Shown here: one piece after another, positions 1 through 6,831 of the stretch
Position numbering within the stretch: position 1 is the stretch's first letter
Layout of the letters: each line of letters opens with the position of its first letter
Assembly (NCBI GenBank): GCA_034189655.1
Contig: JAXHUE010000041.1
Span: forward strand, 1 to 8,617
Direction of reading: 5' to 3'
From: JAXHUE01 sp034189655
GTDB lineage: Bacteria > Chloroflexota > Dehalococcoidia > E44-bin15
Length of the DNA: 8,617 nucleotides
The notes under the pieces: generated by a model
What the model saw: the letters and a program-made list of their open reading frames with translations, nothing else
Databases searched by the model: none
What the model was told of the DNA's origin: nothing
Made by a program: the position numbers and the translations under genes

Positions 1-517
1 ATGGCTCGAAGCCCTTGAGCAGGCCCCTGATGTACCCTATCTGCCCCACATGCTGCCCCAGCTCGGTGATGAGGTGGCTCACCATGTGCCCGATGCTCAC
101 CTCGCCGAAGAGCCGCGAGTGCACTATCTCGTCGAAGCGGACGGGCTCGGCCCCCTCGATGAAGGCCACGGTGCGGGCGCGCACGGCATCGCCGTAGGCC
201 AGGAGGTCGGCGAGCCTCACCCGCGGGAAGCCGTCCACCTGCTCCGCGGTGTAGCCGTAGCCGGTGAACCGCGGGTCTTCAGGGAGGCTCATACGCTGGT
301 GCCAGCGCTCCGCCTCCCACACCTGGGGTACCTTCTGGAACAGGTACTGGAAGAACCAGTCCTCCACGCGGAGCATGTGCCACAGGATGAAGGCGATGTG
401 ATTGGCCCCGGGCCGGGGCTGCCACATGATGTCGTCGTCGCCGAGGCCTTCCAGCCACTGCGCCAAGGCCGCGTGTAAGTCACGTAGGCCGTCGAGGGCG
501 AAGTCCCTTGCATCCAC
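1..517 (-). CDS. DinB-family protein, C-terminus cut by window edge
   Basis: This is a four-helix-bundle DinB/DUF664-type protein, a family of metal-binding enzymes that includes thiol-dependent transferases and many members of unknown function. I read 172 codons from GTG at 517 without a stop; family members are usually about 150-175 residues, so little is missing. The family's metal triad is visible: His47 in ILWHMLRVEDWF, His144 or His148 in IGHMVSHLI, and His156 in GQHVGQIGYIRG near the end. The H-x-GQI-x-x-x-R ending is typical. The GTG start is supported by a near-perfect Shine-Dalgarno (AAGGAGGTTGA, 6 nt before GTG); the ATG at 513 is in another frame. The gene lies 22 bp after the glyS stop and is probably cotranscribed with it. 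The substrate cannot be inferred. Family is fairly certain, function is not. Confidence 0.85.
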   Translation of the reverse strand, partial: MDARDFALDGLRDLHAALAQWLEGLGDDDIMWQPRPGANHIAFILWHMLRVEDWFFQYLFQKVPQVWEAERWHQRMSLPEDPRFTGYGYTAEQVDGFPRVRLADLLAYGDAVRARTVAFIEGAEPVRFDEIVHSRLFGEVSIGHMVSHLITELGQHVGQIGYIRGLLKGFEP

Positions 518-539
518 TCTCAACCTCCTTCTTCGACCT

Positions 540-1889
540 CTACCCCTCGAAGCCCAGCCAGAGCTGGCCGCCGGGGGGGAGCACCTCCATGGGCTCGCCG
601 CAGAGCTTGGCCGAGAGCGTGGGCACCAGCCCGGGGAGGGGCACCCTTATCTGCTTCATGCTGTCGCGCTCGCGGATGGTGACCGCGTTGTCCTCCAGGG
701 ACTGGAAGTCGATGGTGACGCACAGCGGGGTGCCGATCTCGTCCTGCCTGCGGTAGCGCCTGCCGATGCTCTGTGCGTCGTCGAACTGGGCCATGAAGCA
801 GCGGCGTACCTGGGCGTAGCAGTCGCGCGCCATGGGGGCCAGGGCCTCGTTGCGGCTCAGAGGGAGCACCGCCACCTTGACCGGGGCCAGCTCCGGGTGG
901 AGGCGCAGCACCACGCGCACCTCGTTCTTGTCCTGCTCCTCGTCGTAGGCATCGGCGAGGAAGGCGAGGAAGGAGCGGTCGACCCCCGCCGAGGGCTCGA
1001 TGATGAAGGGCAGGTAGTGCTGGTTGGCGTCGACGTCGAAGTAGCGCAAGTCCTTGCCGCTGTGCTCGCTGTGCTGCGCCAGGTCGAAGTCGCCGCGGTT
1101 GGCGATGCCCTCAAGCTCGGCCCAGCCCATGGGGAAGCGGTACTCGATGTCGGTGCAGGCGCGGGCATAGTGGGCCAGCTCGTCGGCGCCGTGAGGCTTC
1201 AGGCGCAGGTTGTCGCGGTCGATGCCCAGGCCCACGTACCAGCTTAAGCGCTCCTCCACCCAGTAGCTGAACCAGCGCTCGGCGTCCTCGGGCCTGGTGA
1301 AGAACTCGACCTCCATCTGCTCGAACTCGCGGCTCCTGAAGATGAAGTTGCCCACAGTGATCTCGTTGCGGAAGGCCTTTCCCGTCTGGGCGATGCCCAG
1401 GGGGAGCTTCCGGCGCACCGTTGCCATCACGTTGGCGAAGTTGACGAATATGCCCTGGGCCGTCTCCGGGCGCAGGTACACCACGGCGGCCTCGTCCTCC
1501 ACCGGGCCGAAGAAGGTCTTGAACATGAGGTTGAACATGCGGGGCTCGGTGAGCTCGCCGCCGCAGCGGGGGCAGCGGCCGCCGGCGGCCTCGTCGGCGC
1601 GCCAGCGCTGGTGGCACTCCCGGCAGTCCACCATCGGGTCGGCGAAGCCGCCCACGTGGCCGCTGGCCTGCCACACCTTGGGGTGCATCAGGATGGAGCA
1701 ATCGAGCCCCACCATGTCGTCGCGCCCCTGCACCGTGGCCCGCCACCAGGCGTCCTTGATGTTGCGCTTGAGCTCCACTCCCAGGGGGCCGTAGTCCCAG
1801 CAGCTTGAGAGGCCGCCGTATATCTCGCTGGAGGGGAAGATGAAGCCGCGGCGCTTGCACAGGGAGACGAGCGTGTCCATGTCAACCAT
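540..1889 (-). CDS. glyS: Glycyl-tRNA synthetase, single-chain (alpha2) class II type
   Basis: This enzyme charges tRNA-Gly with glycine using ATP, releasing AMP and pyrophosphate, in the cytosol. The 449-residue length fits the homodimeric archaeal/eukaryal-like bacterial type, not the alpha2beta2 GlyQ/GlyS type. From ATG at 1889: motif 1 region WDYGPLGVELKRNIK (about 31-45); a zinc-ribbon insertion with Cys89, Cys92, Cys106 and Cys109; RPETAQG (140-146); motif 2 FRNE (173-176) followed by FIFRSREFEQMEVEFF; motif 3 EPSAGVDRS (298-306); then the anticodon-binding domain from about 336 (PVKVAVLPLS, later GTPLCVTIDFQSLED). The ATG follows GAGGAG at a 9-nt spacing. A TTG directly before it (1892) has a 6-nt spacing and is an alternative start. 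No T-box-sized leader fits in the 124-bp divergent gap. A DinB gene follows closely downstream. Confidence 0.96.
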   Translation of the reverse strand: MVDMDTLVSLCKRRGFIFPSSEIYGGLSSCWDYGPLGVELKRNIKDAWWRATVQGRDDMVGLDCSILMHPKVWQASGHVGGFADPMVDCRECHQRWRADEAAGGRCPRCGGELTEPRMFNLMFKTFFGPVEDEAAVVYLRPETAQGIFVNFANVMATVRRKLPLGIAQTGKAFRNEITVGNFIFRSREFEQMEVEFFTRPEDAERWFSYWVEERLSWYVGLGIDRDNLRLKPHGADELAHYARACTDIEYRFPMGWAELEGIANRGDFDLAQHSEHSGKDLRYFDVDANQHYLPFIIEPSAGVDRSFLAFLADAYDEEQDKNEVRVVLRLHPELAPVKVAVLPLSRNEALAPMARDCYAQVRRCFMAQFDDAQSIGRRYRRQDEIGTPLCVTIDFQSLEDNAVTIRERDSMKQIRVPLPGLVPTLSAKLCGEPMEVLPPGGQLWLGFEG

Positions 1890-1936
1890 CAATACGTGCT
1901 CCTCGGGGACTGAAGTCCTGTGGTGACCATTAACAG

Positions 1937-1965
1937 AAGGTACCAGTTTTACCCCCAGATGTCAA
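1937..1965 (-). promoter_or_regulatory. Putative sigma-70-type promoter for glyS
   Basis: On the minus strand a perfect -35 TTGACA (1965-1960) and a weak -10 TACCTT (1942-1937, 3 of 6 matches to TATAAT) are separated by 17 bp. Transcription would start near 1930, giving a leader of about 40 nt before the ATG at 1889. The -35 box is one arm of the palindrome at 1958-1977. The weak -10 keeps confidence modest. Confidence 0.45.
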
Positions 1966-1977
1966 AGGGTTGACATC
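1958..1977. repeat. Perfect inverted repeat carrying both divergent -35 boxes
   Basis: GATGTCAA, the 4-base spacer AGGG, and TTGACATC form a perfect inverted repeat with 8-bp arms. Each arm contains TTGACA reading outward, one on each strand, between glyS and the metallo-hydrolase gene. It can be read as two back-to-back -35 elements, or as an operator for a dimeric regulator that would cover both of them. Confidence 0.7.
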
Positions 1978-1998
1978 CACAGGCGTATGCCGAACAAT
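1970..1998 (+). promoter_or_regulatory. Putative sigma-70-type promoter for the MBL-fold gene
   Basis: TTGACA (1970-1975), a 17-bp spacer and AACAAT (1993-1998, 4 of 6 to consensus) point toward the metallo-hydrolase gene. The predicted transcription start is near 2005. If correct, the ATG at 1987 lies upstream of the transcript, and the protein must start at 2005 (leaderless) or 2014 (very short leader). Confidence 0.5.
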
Positions 1999-2013
1999 AG
2001 AGGCATGGGAAAG

Positions 2014-2643
2014 ATGCTGCTTAGGATGCTTGAGGTGGGGCCTTTCGGCTCAAACTGCTACATTGTGGGCTCAGAGGACACCATGGAGGGGCTGATAATC
2101 GACCCCGGCGCCGATGCCGATACCATCCTGGCCAACGTGGCGGAGATGGGGCTGGATATCAAGCTCATCGTGATCACCCACTCCCACATCGACCACGTGG
2201 GGGCGCTGGCGCGGGTCAAGGAGGCCACCGGTGCCACCTTCGCCATGCACAAGGACGAGGGCGACGGCAAGATCATGCAGGGCATCGCCCGCATGCTGGG
2301 GTCGCTCATGGGGGGCTCGGTGGGGCCCATGCCAAATCCTGACAGGCTGCTCGAAGACGGCGATACCATCGAGGTAGGCGACATCGAGCTCGCCGTGCTC
2401 CACACGCCAGGCCACAGCCCCGGGGGCATCTCCCTCTACGGGCATGGGGCGCTGTTCTCCGGCGACACCCTGTTCAACTTCGGCATAGGCCGCACCGACT
2501 TCCCCGGCTGCAGCCACAACGTGCTCATCGAGAGCATCCGCACCAAGCTGATGACGCTCCCCGACGAGACCGTGGTCTTCCCCGGGCACGGGCCCCGGAC
2601 CACCATCGGCAACGAGCGCAGGTACAACCCTTTCTTGAGCTAG
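2014..2643 (+). CDS. Metallo-beta-lactamase-fold hydrolase, glyoxalase II-like
   Basis: This is a cytosolic zinc hydrolase of the MBL superfamily, closest in style to the small glyoxalase II-like (hydroxyacylglutathione hydrolase-like) proteins; the true substrate is unknown. Numbered from ATG 2014 (209 residues), the metal ligands are all visible: H56-x-H58-x-D60-H61 in THSHIDHVG, His134 in HTPGHSPGG, Asp151 in FSGDTLF, and His192 in FPGHGPRTTIGNE. The GIGRTDFPG segment after Asp151 is typical of this subgroup. There is no signal peptide and no C-terminal RNA-processing domain. I chose 2014 because MLLRMLEVGPFGSNCYIV matches the usual family N-terminus and an AGAGG lies upstream. In-frame ATGs at 1987 and 2005 are alternatives, but 1987 overlaps the predicted promoter. 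It is divergent from glyS and convergent with hppA, 10 bp away. Confidence 0.9.
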   Translation: MLLRMLEVGPFGSNCYIVGSEDTMEGLIIDPGADADTILANVAEMGLDIKLIVITHSHIDHVGALARVKEATGATFAMHKDEGDGKIMQGIARMLGSLMGGSVGPMPNPDRLLEDGDTIEVGDIELAVLHTPGHSPGGISLYGHGALFSGDTLFNFGIGRTDFPGCSHNVLIESIRTKLMTLPDETVVFPGHGPRTTIGNERRYNPFLS

Positions 2644-2653
2644 GGCGCTCCCG

Positions 2654-4681
2654 CTAGAGCACCCCAGAGACGTTGATCAGCACCGGCGCCAGCACCAGGG
2701 ACACGATGGACATGAGCTTAATCATGATGTTGAGCGAGGGGCCCGAGGTGTCCTTGAACGGGTCGCCCACGGTATCGCCCACCACCGCTGCCTTGTGAGC
2801 GTCCGAGCCCTTGCCCCCGAAGTTGCCGGCCTCGATCCACTTCTTGGCGTTGTCCCAGGAGCCGCCGGCGTTGGCCATCATCACTGCCACCATGAACCCG
2901 GCGGCGGTGGCCCCGATCAGGAACCCGCCCAGGGCCAGCGGCCCCAGCAGGAAGCCCACCACCACAGGGGCGGCCACGGTGATGATGCCTGGGGCTATCA
3001 TCTCGCGCAGGGCCGACTTGGTGCAGATGTCCACGCACTTGCCGTACTCCGGCCGCGCCTGCCCCTCCATGAGCCCCTTGATCTCGCGGAACTGGCGGCG
3101 CACCTCGTTGATGATGGCGAAGGAGGCGCGGCCCACCGCGTTCAGGGTGAGGGCGCAGAACAGCGCCGGCATGAGCACCCCCAGGAACAGCCCGGCTATC
3201 ACCGAGGGTTCGAGCAGGTTGATGCCGGTGAGCTCCAGGCCCACGGCCTGGGTGTAGGAGAGCATGAGGGCCAGGGCGGTCAGGGCGGCGGCGCCGATGG
3301 CGAAGCCCTTGCCCGTGGCCGCCGTGGTGTTGCCCAGCGAGTCCAGGGCGTCGGTGCGCTCCCTGATCTCCGGCGGCAGGTCCGACATCTCAACGATGCC
3401 GCCGGCGTTATCGGCCACAGGCCCGTAGGCATCGGTGGCCAGGGTGATGCCCAGCGTGGAGAGCATACCGATGCCGGCGATGGCGATGCCGTACATATCG
3501 GCGAAGTGGTAGGCCACCATGATGGCGGCGGCGATGATGATGATGGGAGGGGTCACACTGAGCAGGCCGTTGGCGAAGCCGGCGGTGATGTTGGTGCCGG
3601 CCCCGGTCTGCGAGGACTCGGAGATGCGGCGCGTGGGGCCGAAGGCGTAGGAGGTGAAGTAGTTGGTGCTCTCGCCGATGAGCACCCCGGCCACGAGGCC
3701 GGCGAGCACCGCCCACAGGACGCCCCAGCCGGCGCCCAGGAAGTACACCGCCAGCGCGGCGAAGCCCGCGGTGAGGATGGAGGCGGAGAAGGTGCCGCGG
3801 CGCAGCGCGTTGAGCAGCGCCCCCATCTCTGGCTTGTCGCCCACCCTCACCAGGAAGGCGCCGATGATGGAGGCCACGATGCCGCCGGCGGCGATCATCA
3901 TGGGGAGCCACCACGCCACCTGGGTGGAGGCCAGCCCGGCGGCCACGGCCACGGTGGCCAGGGTCATGGTAGCGATGATGGAGTCCACGTAGGACTCGAA
4001 GAGGTCGGCGCCCATGCCGGCCACGTCGCCCACGTTGTCACCGACGAAGTCGGCGATGACGGCGGCGTTGCGCGGGTCGTCCTCTGGTATGCCCTGCTCC
4101 ACCTTGCCCACCAGGTCGGCGCCGGTGTCCGCCGCCTTGGTGTAGATGCCGCCGCCCGCCCTGGCGAATATGGCCACCAGCGAGGCGCCGAAGCCGAATC
4201 CGGGGATGATCTTGATGAACGCATCGGGCTGTAGGTGGAAGGCGAAGTACAGTACGGAGAGCCCCAGCACGCCGATGCCCACCACCACCATGCCCATCAC
4301 CGCGCCGCTGCGGAAGGAGACGCGCAGGCCGTGGTTTAGGCTCTGCTCGGTGGCAGCCGCGGTGCGGGCGTTGGAGCGTATCGCCATGTTCATGCCGATG
4401 AAGCCGGCGAGCCCGGAGCACACCGCGCCGAAGGCGAAGGCGATGGCCACCCACCAGCCGAGGTGGGGTATCAGCCCCAGGGCCACGGTGATCACCACCA
4501 CGAATATGGCCAGGATGCGGTACTCCCGGCCCAGGAAGGCCATGGCCCCCTCTTTGATAGCCGCGGATATCTCCCGCATCCTCTCCGAGCCCTCATCCTG
4601 CCGCAACACATAGAAGGCGGCATACGCTGCGAAGGCAAGCCCCAATACCCCGGCTATCACCGCAAACAAGATAGCATCCAT
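2654..4681 (-). CDS. hppA: Membrane-bound ion-translocating pyrophosphatase, K+-dependent type
   Basis: This integral membrane enzyme hydrolyses pyrophosphate and pumps H+ and/or Na+ across the cytoplasmic membrane. The 675 residues are near-uniformly hydrophobic, in keeping with the family's 16 membrane helices. Substrate-site motifs are intact: GGGIYTKAADTGADLVGKVE (177-195) leading into EDDPRNAAVIADFVGDNVGD (200-219), then GADLFES (224-230), TDAYGPVADNAGG (416-428) and GDTVGDPFKDTSGPS (635-649). In GNTTAATGKG (450-459) Ala454 sits where K+-independent enzymes carry Lys, so K+ dependence is predicted. The DLFE glutamate (Glu229) is kept, but H+ and Na+ pumps cannot be told apart from it. 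The start is firm: AAGGAGG lies 7 nt before the ATG. It is the last gene of the fmdB-thiE-translin run, after a 77-bp gap in which I see no convincing promoter. Confidence 0.97.
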   Translation of the reverse strand: MDAILFAVIAGVLGLAFAAYAAFYVLRQDEGSERMREISAAIKEGAMAFLGREYRILAIFVVVITVALGLIPHLGWWVAIAFAFGAVCSGLAGFIGMNMAIRSNARTAAATEQSLNHGLRVSFRSGAVMGMVVVGIGVLGLSVLYFAFHLQPDAFIKIIPGFGFGASLVAIFARAGGGIYTKAADTGADLVGKVEQGIPEDDPRNAAVIADFVGDNVGDVAGMGADLFESYVDSIIATMTLATVAVAAGLASTQVAWWLPMMIAAGGIVASIIGAFLVRVGDKPEMGALLNALRRGTFSASILTAGFAALAVYFLGAGWGVLWAVLAGLVAGVLIGESTNYFTSYAFGPTRRISESSQTGAGTNITAGFANGLLSVTPPIIIIAAAIMVAYHFADMYGIAIAGIGMLSTLGITLATDAYGPVADNAGGIVEMSDLPPEIRERTDALDSLGNTTAATGKGFAIGAAALTALALMLSYTQAVGLELTGINLLEPSVIAGLFLGVLMPALFCALTLNAVGRASFAIINEVRRQFREIKGLMEGQARPEYGKCVDICTKSALREMIAPGIITVAAPVVVGFLLGPLALGGFLIGATAAGFMVAVMMANAGGSWDNAKKWIEAGNFGGKGSDAHKAAVVGDTVGDPFKDTSGPSLNIMIKLMSIVSLVLAPVLINVSGVL

Positions 4682-4758
4682 GACTTGACCTCCTTAGCCA
4701 ATTTCAACCCACGCCTTAAGCATATCGTTCACGGGCCCACTATGGCTCCTTTCTGTGC

Positions 4759-5409
4759 TCAAGATTGTGTCCCCAGCCTCCGCTCCACGCTGGCCAGCCT
4801 CTGCGCCAGGTCGCTCTGCCGCGTGGCGAGGGTGATGTCGCCGCGGGTGCGCTCCAGGATGCCGCGCACGGCGTCGGTGGTGCGCCTCAGTCCCTGGGTC
4901 ATGGCATCGGGGAAGTCCATGGTCACCAGTATGCTGTAGATATCGTCCATGGCCCCCAGAAGCTCCTCGCAGCGGGATACCTCGCCCTTCCTCAGGATGT
5001 CCAGGATGTGGCGGCGCAGCTCGCCCACCGCCTCCCCCAGCCCGTTCAGGTACGCGGCGTAGCCCACATCAAGCTCTTCGGGGGAGGGCAGGGAGTTCTC
5101 CGCGATGAGCCCCAGCGTGGCGCAGCCCTCCACGTACTCCTTCTCTGCGTTGTAGACGAAGCCGGCGTGGAGCAGCTCCGGGTGCTGCTCCAGCGTCTGG
5201 TATATCTCGACGAACAGGGCACGCGCCTTGGCCAGCCTCTCCCTGGCGTCTGCGTACTCCCCGCGGTGGACGGCACGAATGGCGTCGGTAGAGTGGCGCA
5301 GCGCCTCTCTGGACATGCGCAGCCCCTGCTCCCGCGCCGCGTCCTTGGCCCCCAGGGTGGCGCGTGCCTGCTCCGCGATGAGCTCCAGTCTCTCTGTAGG
5401 CCTCTCCAT
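4759..5409 (-). CDS. Translin/TRAX-family protein, possible ribonuclease
   Basis: This 216-residue, almost wholly alpha-helical protein matches the translin superfamily, whose bacterial and archaeal members are often mislabelled haloacid dehalogenases. No HAD motif (DxDxT) is present. Family-like segments are AREQGLRMSREALRHSTDAI (25-44), NAEKEYVEG (87-95), AYLNGLGEAVGELRRHILD (119-137) and the C-terminal GLRRTTDAVRGILERTRGDIT (173-193). From memory of human TRAX, its catalytic Glu126 and Glu129 in LQEYVEA align with Glu91 and Glu94 here, and Asp193 in GVADLTGEL aligns with Glu126. That suggests TRAX-like metal-dependent RNase activity rather than inactive translin. No signal peptide or membrane segment is seen. 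The ATG directly follows the thiE stop (TAAATG) and its GGAGG lies inside the thiE coding end, so translation is probably coupled. hppA follows 77 bp downstream. Confidence 0.85.
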   Translation of the reverse strand: MERPTERLELIAEQARATLGAKDAAREQGLRMSREALRHSTDAIRAVHRGEYADARERLAKARALFVEIYQTLEQHPELLHAGFVYNAEKEYVEGCATLGLIAENSLPSPEELDVGYAAYLNGLGEAVGELRRHILDILRKGEVSRCEELLGAMDDIYSILVTMDFPDAMTQGLRRTTDAVRGILERTRGDITLATRQSDLAQRLASVERRLGTQS

Positions 5410-6435
5410 TTATGTAGCCTCCATCTTCTTCACCAGCCGCTGTGCCCCCTCGGCGATGTCGGGCGCGCCCAGCACGGCGCCGATCACCACCGCCGCGTCC
5501 GCCCCCGCCTCCATGACCGCGGCGACGTTGTCTTCGTTGATTCCCCCGATGGCGACGATGGGGAGCGATACCACCTCCCGCACCTGGCGCAGCCGCTCCA
5601 GGCCCACCACGATGGCCCCGTCCTTGGACGGGGTGGGGTAGATAGAACCCACGGCGATGTAGTCGGCGCCGTGGGCCTCGGCGACGAGCGCCTGGTCGAC
5701 GGTGGTGGTGGAGCAGCCCAGGAGGGTCTCTACGGGGAGCAGCCGGCGCGCCTGGGCCACCGGCAGGTCGCCCTGCCCGATGTGGAGGCCGTCGGCGCGG
5801 GCGGCGATGGTGACATCGAGGTGGTCGTTCACGATGAAGAGCGCCCCGCCCTGGGCGCACACGTCGCGGAGCACCCTGGCCGAGGCCAGCACCTCCCCCT
5901 TCTCCCGCCGCTTATCGCGGAGCTGGATGACGGAGGCGCCGCCGCGGATGGCCTGGCGGGCCACCTCGGCCTCCCCCCTCCCCCCCAGGGCCTCGTGGTC
6001 TACGATGACGTAGAGCCCGGCGATGCGCCCCCTCTGCCCGCGGCGCATCAGGCGGGCCACCATGGTGCGCTCGATATCGTAGAGGGCGAAGCGTGCCCTC
6101 TTGAACGGGCTCGGGTCCAGCATGGCCTCGGGGAGCTTGGCCATCTCTTCGAGGGCGCGGAGCGACTCCTGCGCCCTCCTGGCGTTGGCGGTGACGATGG
6201 AGGCGATGTCGGTGCGCCTGGCCTCCTGGGGTGTCTCGGCGAAGGCGCCGATATCGCCGGCCGAGTCCCGCGCCCAGAGGAACTCCAGGTGTTGCTGGCC
6301 TGCCGAGAGCTCGTGGCGCAGCGACTTCAAGTCGCTCGTCAGAGAGGCGTCTTCGAGTATGAAGCGGGCCACGTCCTCCAGGAGGCGCAGGCCCTCGCTC
6401 AGGCGGTTTATGTTGGCATCGATAAGGCGCAGCAT
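5410..6435 (-). CDS. thiE: Thiamine-phosphate synthase with N-terminal ThiD2 domain
   Basis: The C-terminal TIM barrel joins hydroxymethylpyrimidine diphosphate to the thiazole phosphate to give thiamine phosphate and pyrophosphate. The 341 residues exceed plain ThiE (about 210) because residues 1-130 form a ThiD2-family domain, seen as RLIDANINRLSEGLRLLED, then FAETPQEARR, ANARRAQESLRALEE and FKRARFALYDIE. The barrel starts near 140: LYVIVD; QLRDK (171-175); Asn203-Asp204; HIGQGDLP (218-225); GSIYPTPSK (263-271); AIGGIN (295-300); and the phosphate-binding VIGAV end. All expected substrate-site motifs are present. ThiD2 is thought to serve hydroxymethylpyrimidine supply or phosphorylation, but this is less certain. 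The start lies 7 bp after the fmdB-like 1 stop with only a distant AAGGA. No TPP riboswitch space exists directly upstream. The stop abuts the translin-gene start. Confidence 0.95.
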   Translation of the reverse strand: MLRLIDANINRLSEGLRLLEDVARFILEDASLTSDLKSLRHELSAGQQHLEFLWARDSAGDIGAFAETPQEARRTDIASIVTANARRAQESLRALEEMAKLPEAMLDPSPFKRARFALYDIERTMVARLMRRGQRGRIAGLYVIVDHEALGGRGEAEVARQAIRGGASVIQLRDKRREKGEVLASARVLRDVCAQGGALFIVNDHLDVTIAARADGLHIGQGDLPVAQARRLLPVETLLGCSTTTVDQALVAEAHGADYIAVGSIYPTPSKDGAIVVGLERLRQVREVVSLPIVAIGGINEDNVAAVMEAGADAAVVIGAVLGAPDIAEGAQRLVKKMEAT

Positions 6436-6442
6436 AATCGGG

Positions 6443-6811
6443 CTACAGGTCCTTAAGCGGCTCCGGCATCTCTCCCTCGCGGGCGGCGTCGATCATCTCG
6501 CGCACCTCGGAGAAGGTGTTCCAGTACTCCTCGCTGCGCATGTCCATGCCCATCTCCTTCAGGCGGTGCTCCGCCCAGCGGCCGACGTTGCGCGGGTCAC
6601 TGTAGTAGTCGGAGCCCCCCATGGCCTGGGGCGGGCCTGCCTGCTCCAGCCAGGACTGCTGGGAGCGGTGGTAGGCAAAGCCGGAGATCAGGCGCTCAAG
6701 CTCTGTGCCGCCGCACTGGGGGCACTGCGGAGACAGCGGGCTCGATATGCTCCTCACAAAGAGGCTCACCTTCCTCCCGCAGCCCTGGCAGCGAAACTCA
6801 TAGACGGGCAT
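6443..6811 (-). CDS. FmdB-type zinc-ribbon protein 1
   Basis: This is a 122-residue protein with an N-terminal FmdB/CxxC-CxxC zinc ribbon (MPVYEFRCQGCGRKV; Cys8, Cys11, Cys30, Cys33), usually taken as a small putative regulatory protein; its partner is unknown. The acidic helical tail contains YSDPRNVGRWAEHRLKEMG, SEEYWNTF and AREGEMPEP. The same plan recurs in the next gene upstream, so the two look like tandem paralogues. The start is supported by GGGGGTGA, 6 nt before the ATG. It follows its paralogue by 20 bp and precedes thiE by 7 bp, placing it inside the operon. Confidence 0.9.
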   Translation of the reverse strand: MPVYEFRCQGCGRKVSLFVRSISSPLSPQCPQCGGTELERLISGFAYHRSQQSWLEQAGPPQAMGGSDYYSDPRNVGRWAEHRLKEMGMDMRSEEYWNTFSEVREMIDAAREGEMPEPLKDL

Positions 6812-6831
6812 AGCCCTTCACCCCCATTTCG

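Noticed and set aside
402..1247. 281-codon plus-strand frame opposite glyS and the DinB gene
   Set aside because: It is a compositional shadow. The minus-strand frames here carry clear GlyRS and DinB motifs.
1893..1986. T-box leader for glyS
   Set aside because: The leader is only about 40 nt from the predicted start, and I see no T-box consensus or antiterminator structure.
2638..2662. Possible bidirectional hairpin CTAGGG...CCCGCTAG between the convergent stops
   Set aside because: The stem has a bulge, only about six pairs, and no T-run on either side, which is too weak to call an intrinsic terminator.
2795..4234. 479-codon open frame on the plus strand, antisense to hppA
   Set aside because: It has the same cause: a Gly/His/Asp-rich translation without domain motifs, opposite a textbook membrane pyrophosphatase.
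4682..4758. Separate hppA promoter or small gene in the 77-bp gap
   Set aside because: I found no -35/-10 pair at acceptable spacing and no open frame with a ribosome site other than that of hppA.
4765..6456. 563-codon open frame on the plus strand, antisense to thiE and the translin-family gene
   Set aside because: It lies opposite two well-supported genes, has low-complexity His/Gly/Arg-rich composition, and matches no family I know. High GC at third codon positions opens such antisense frames.
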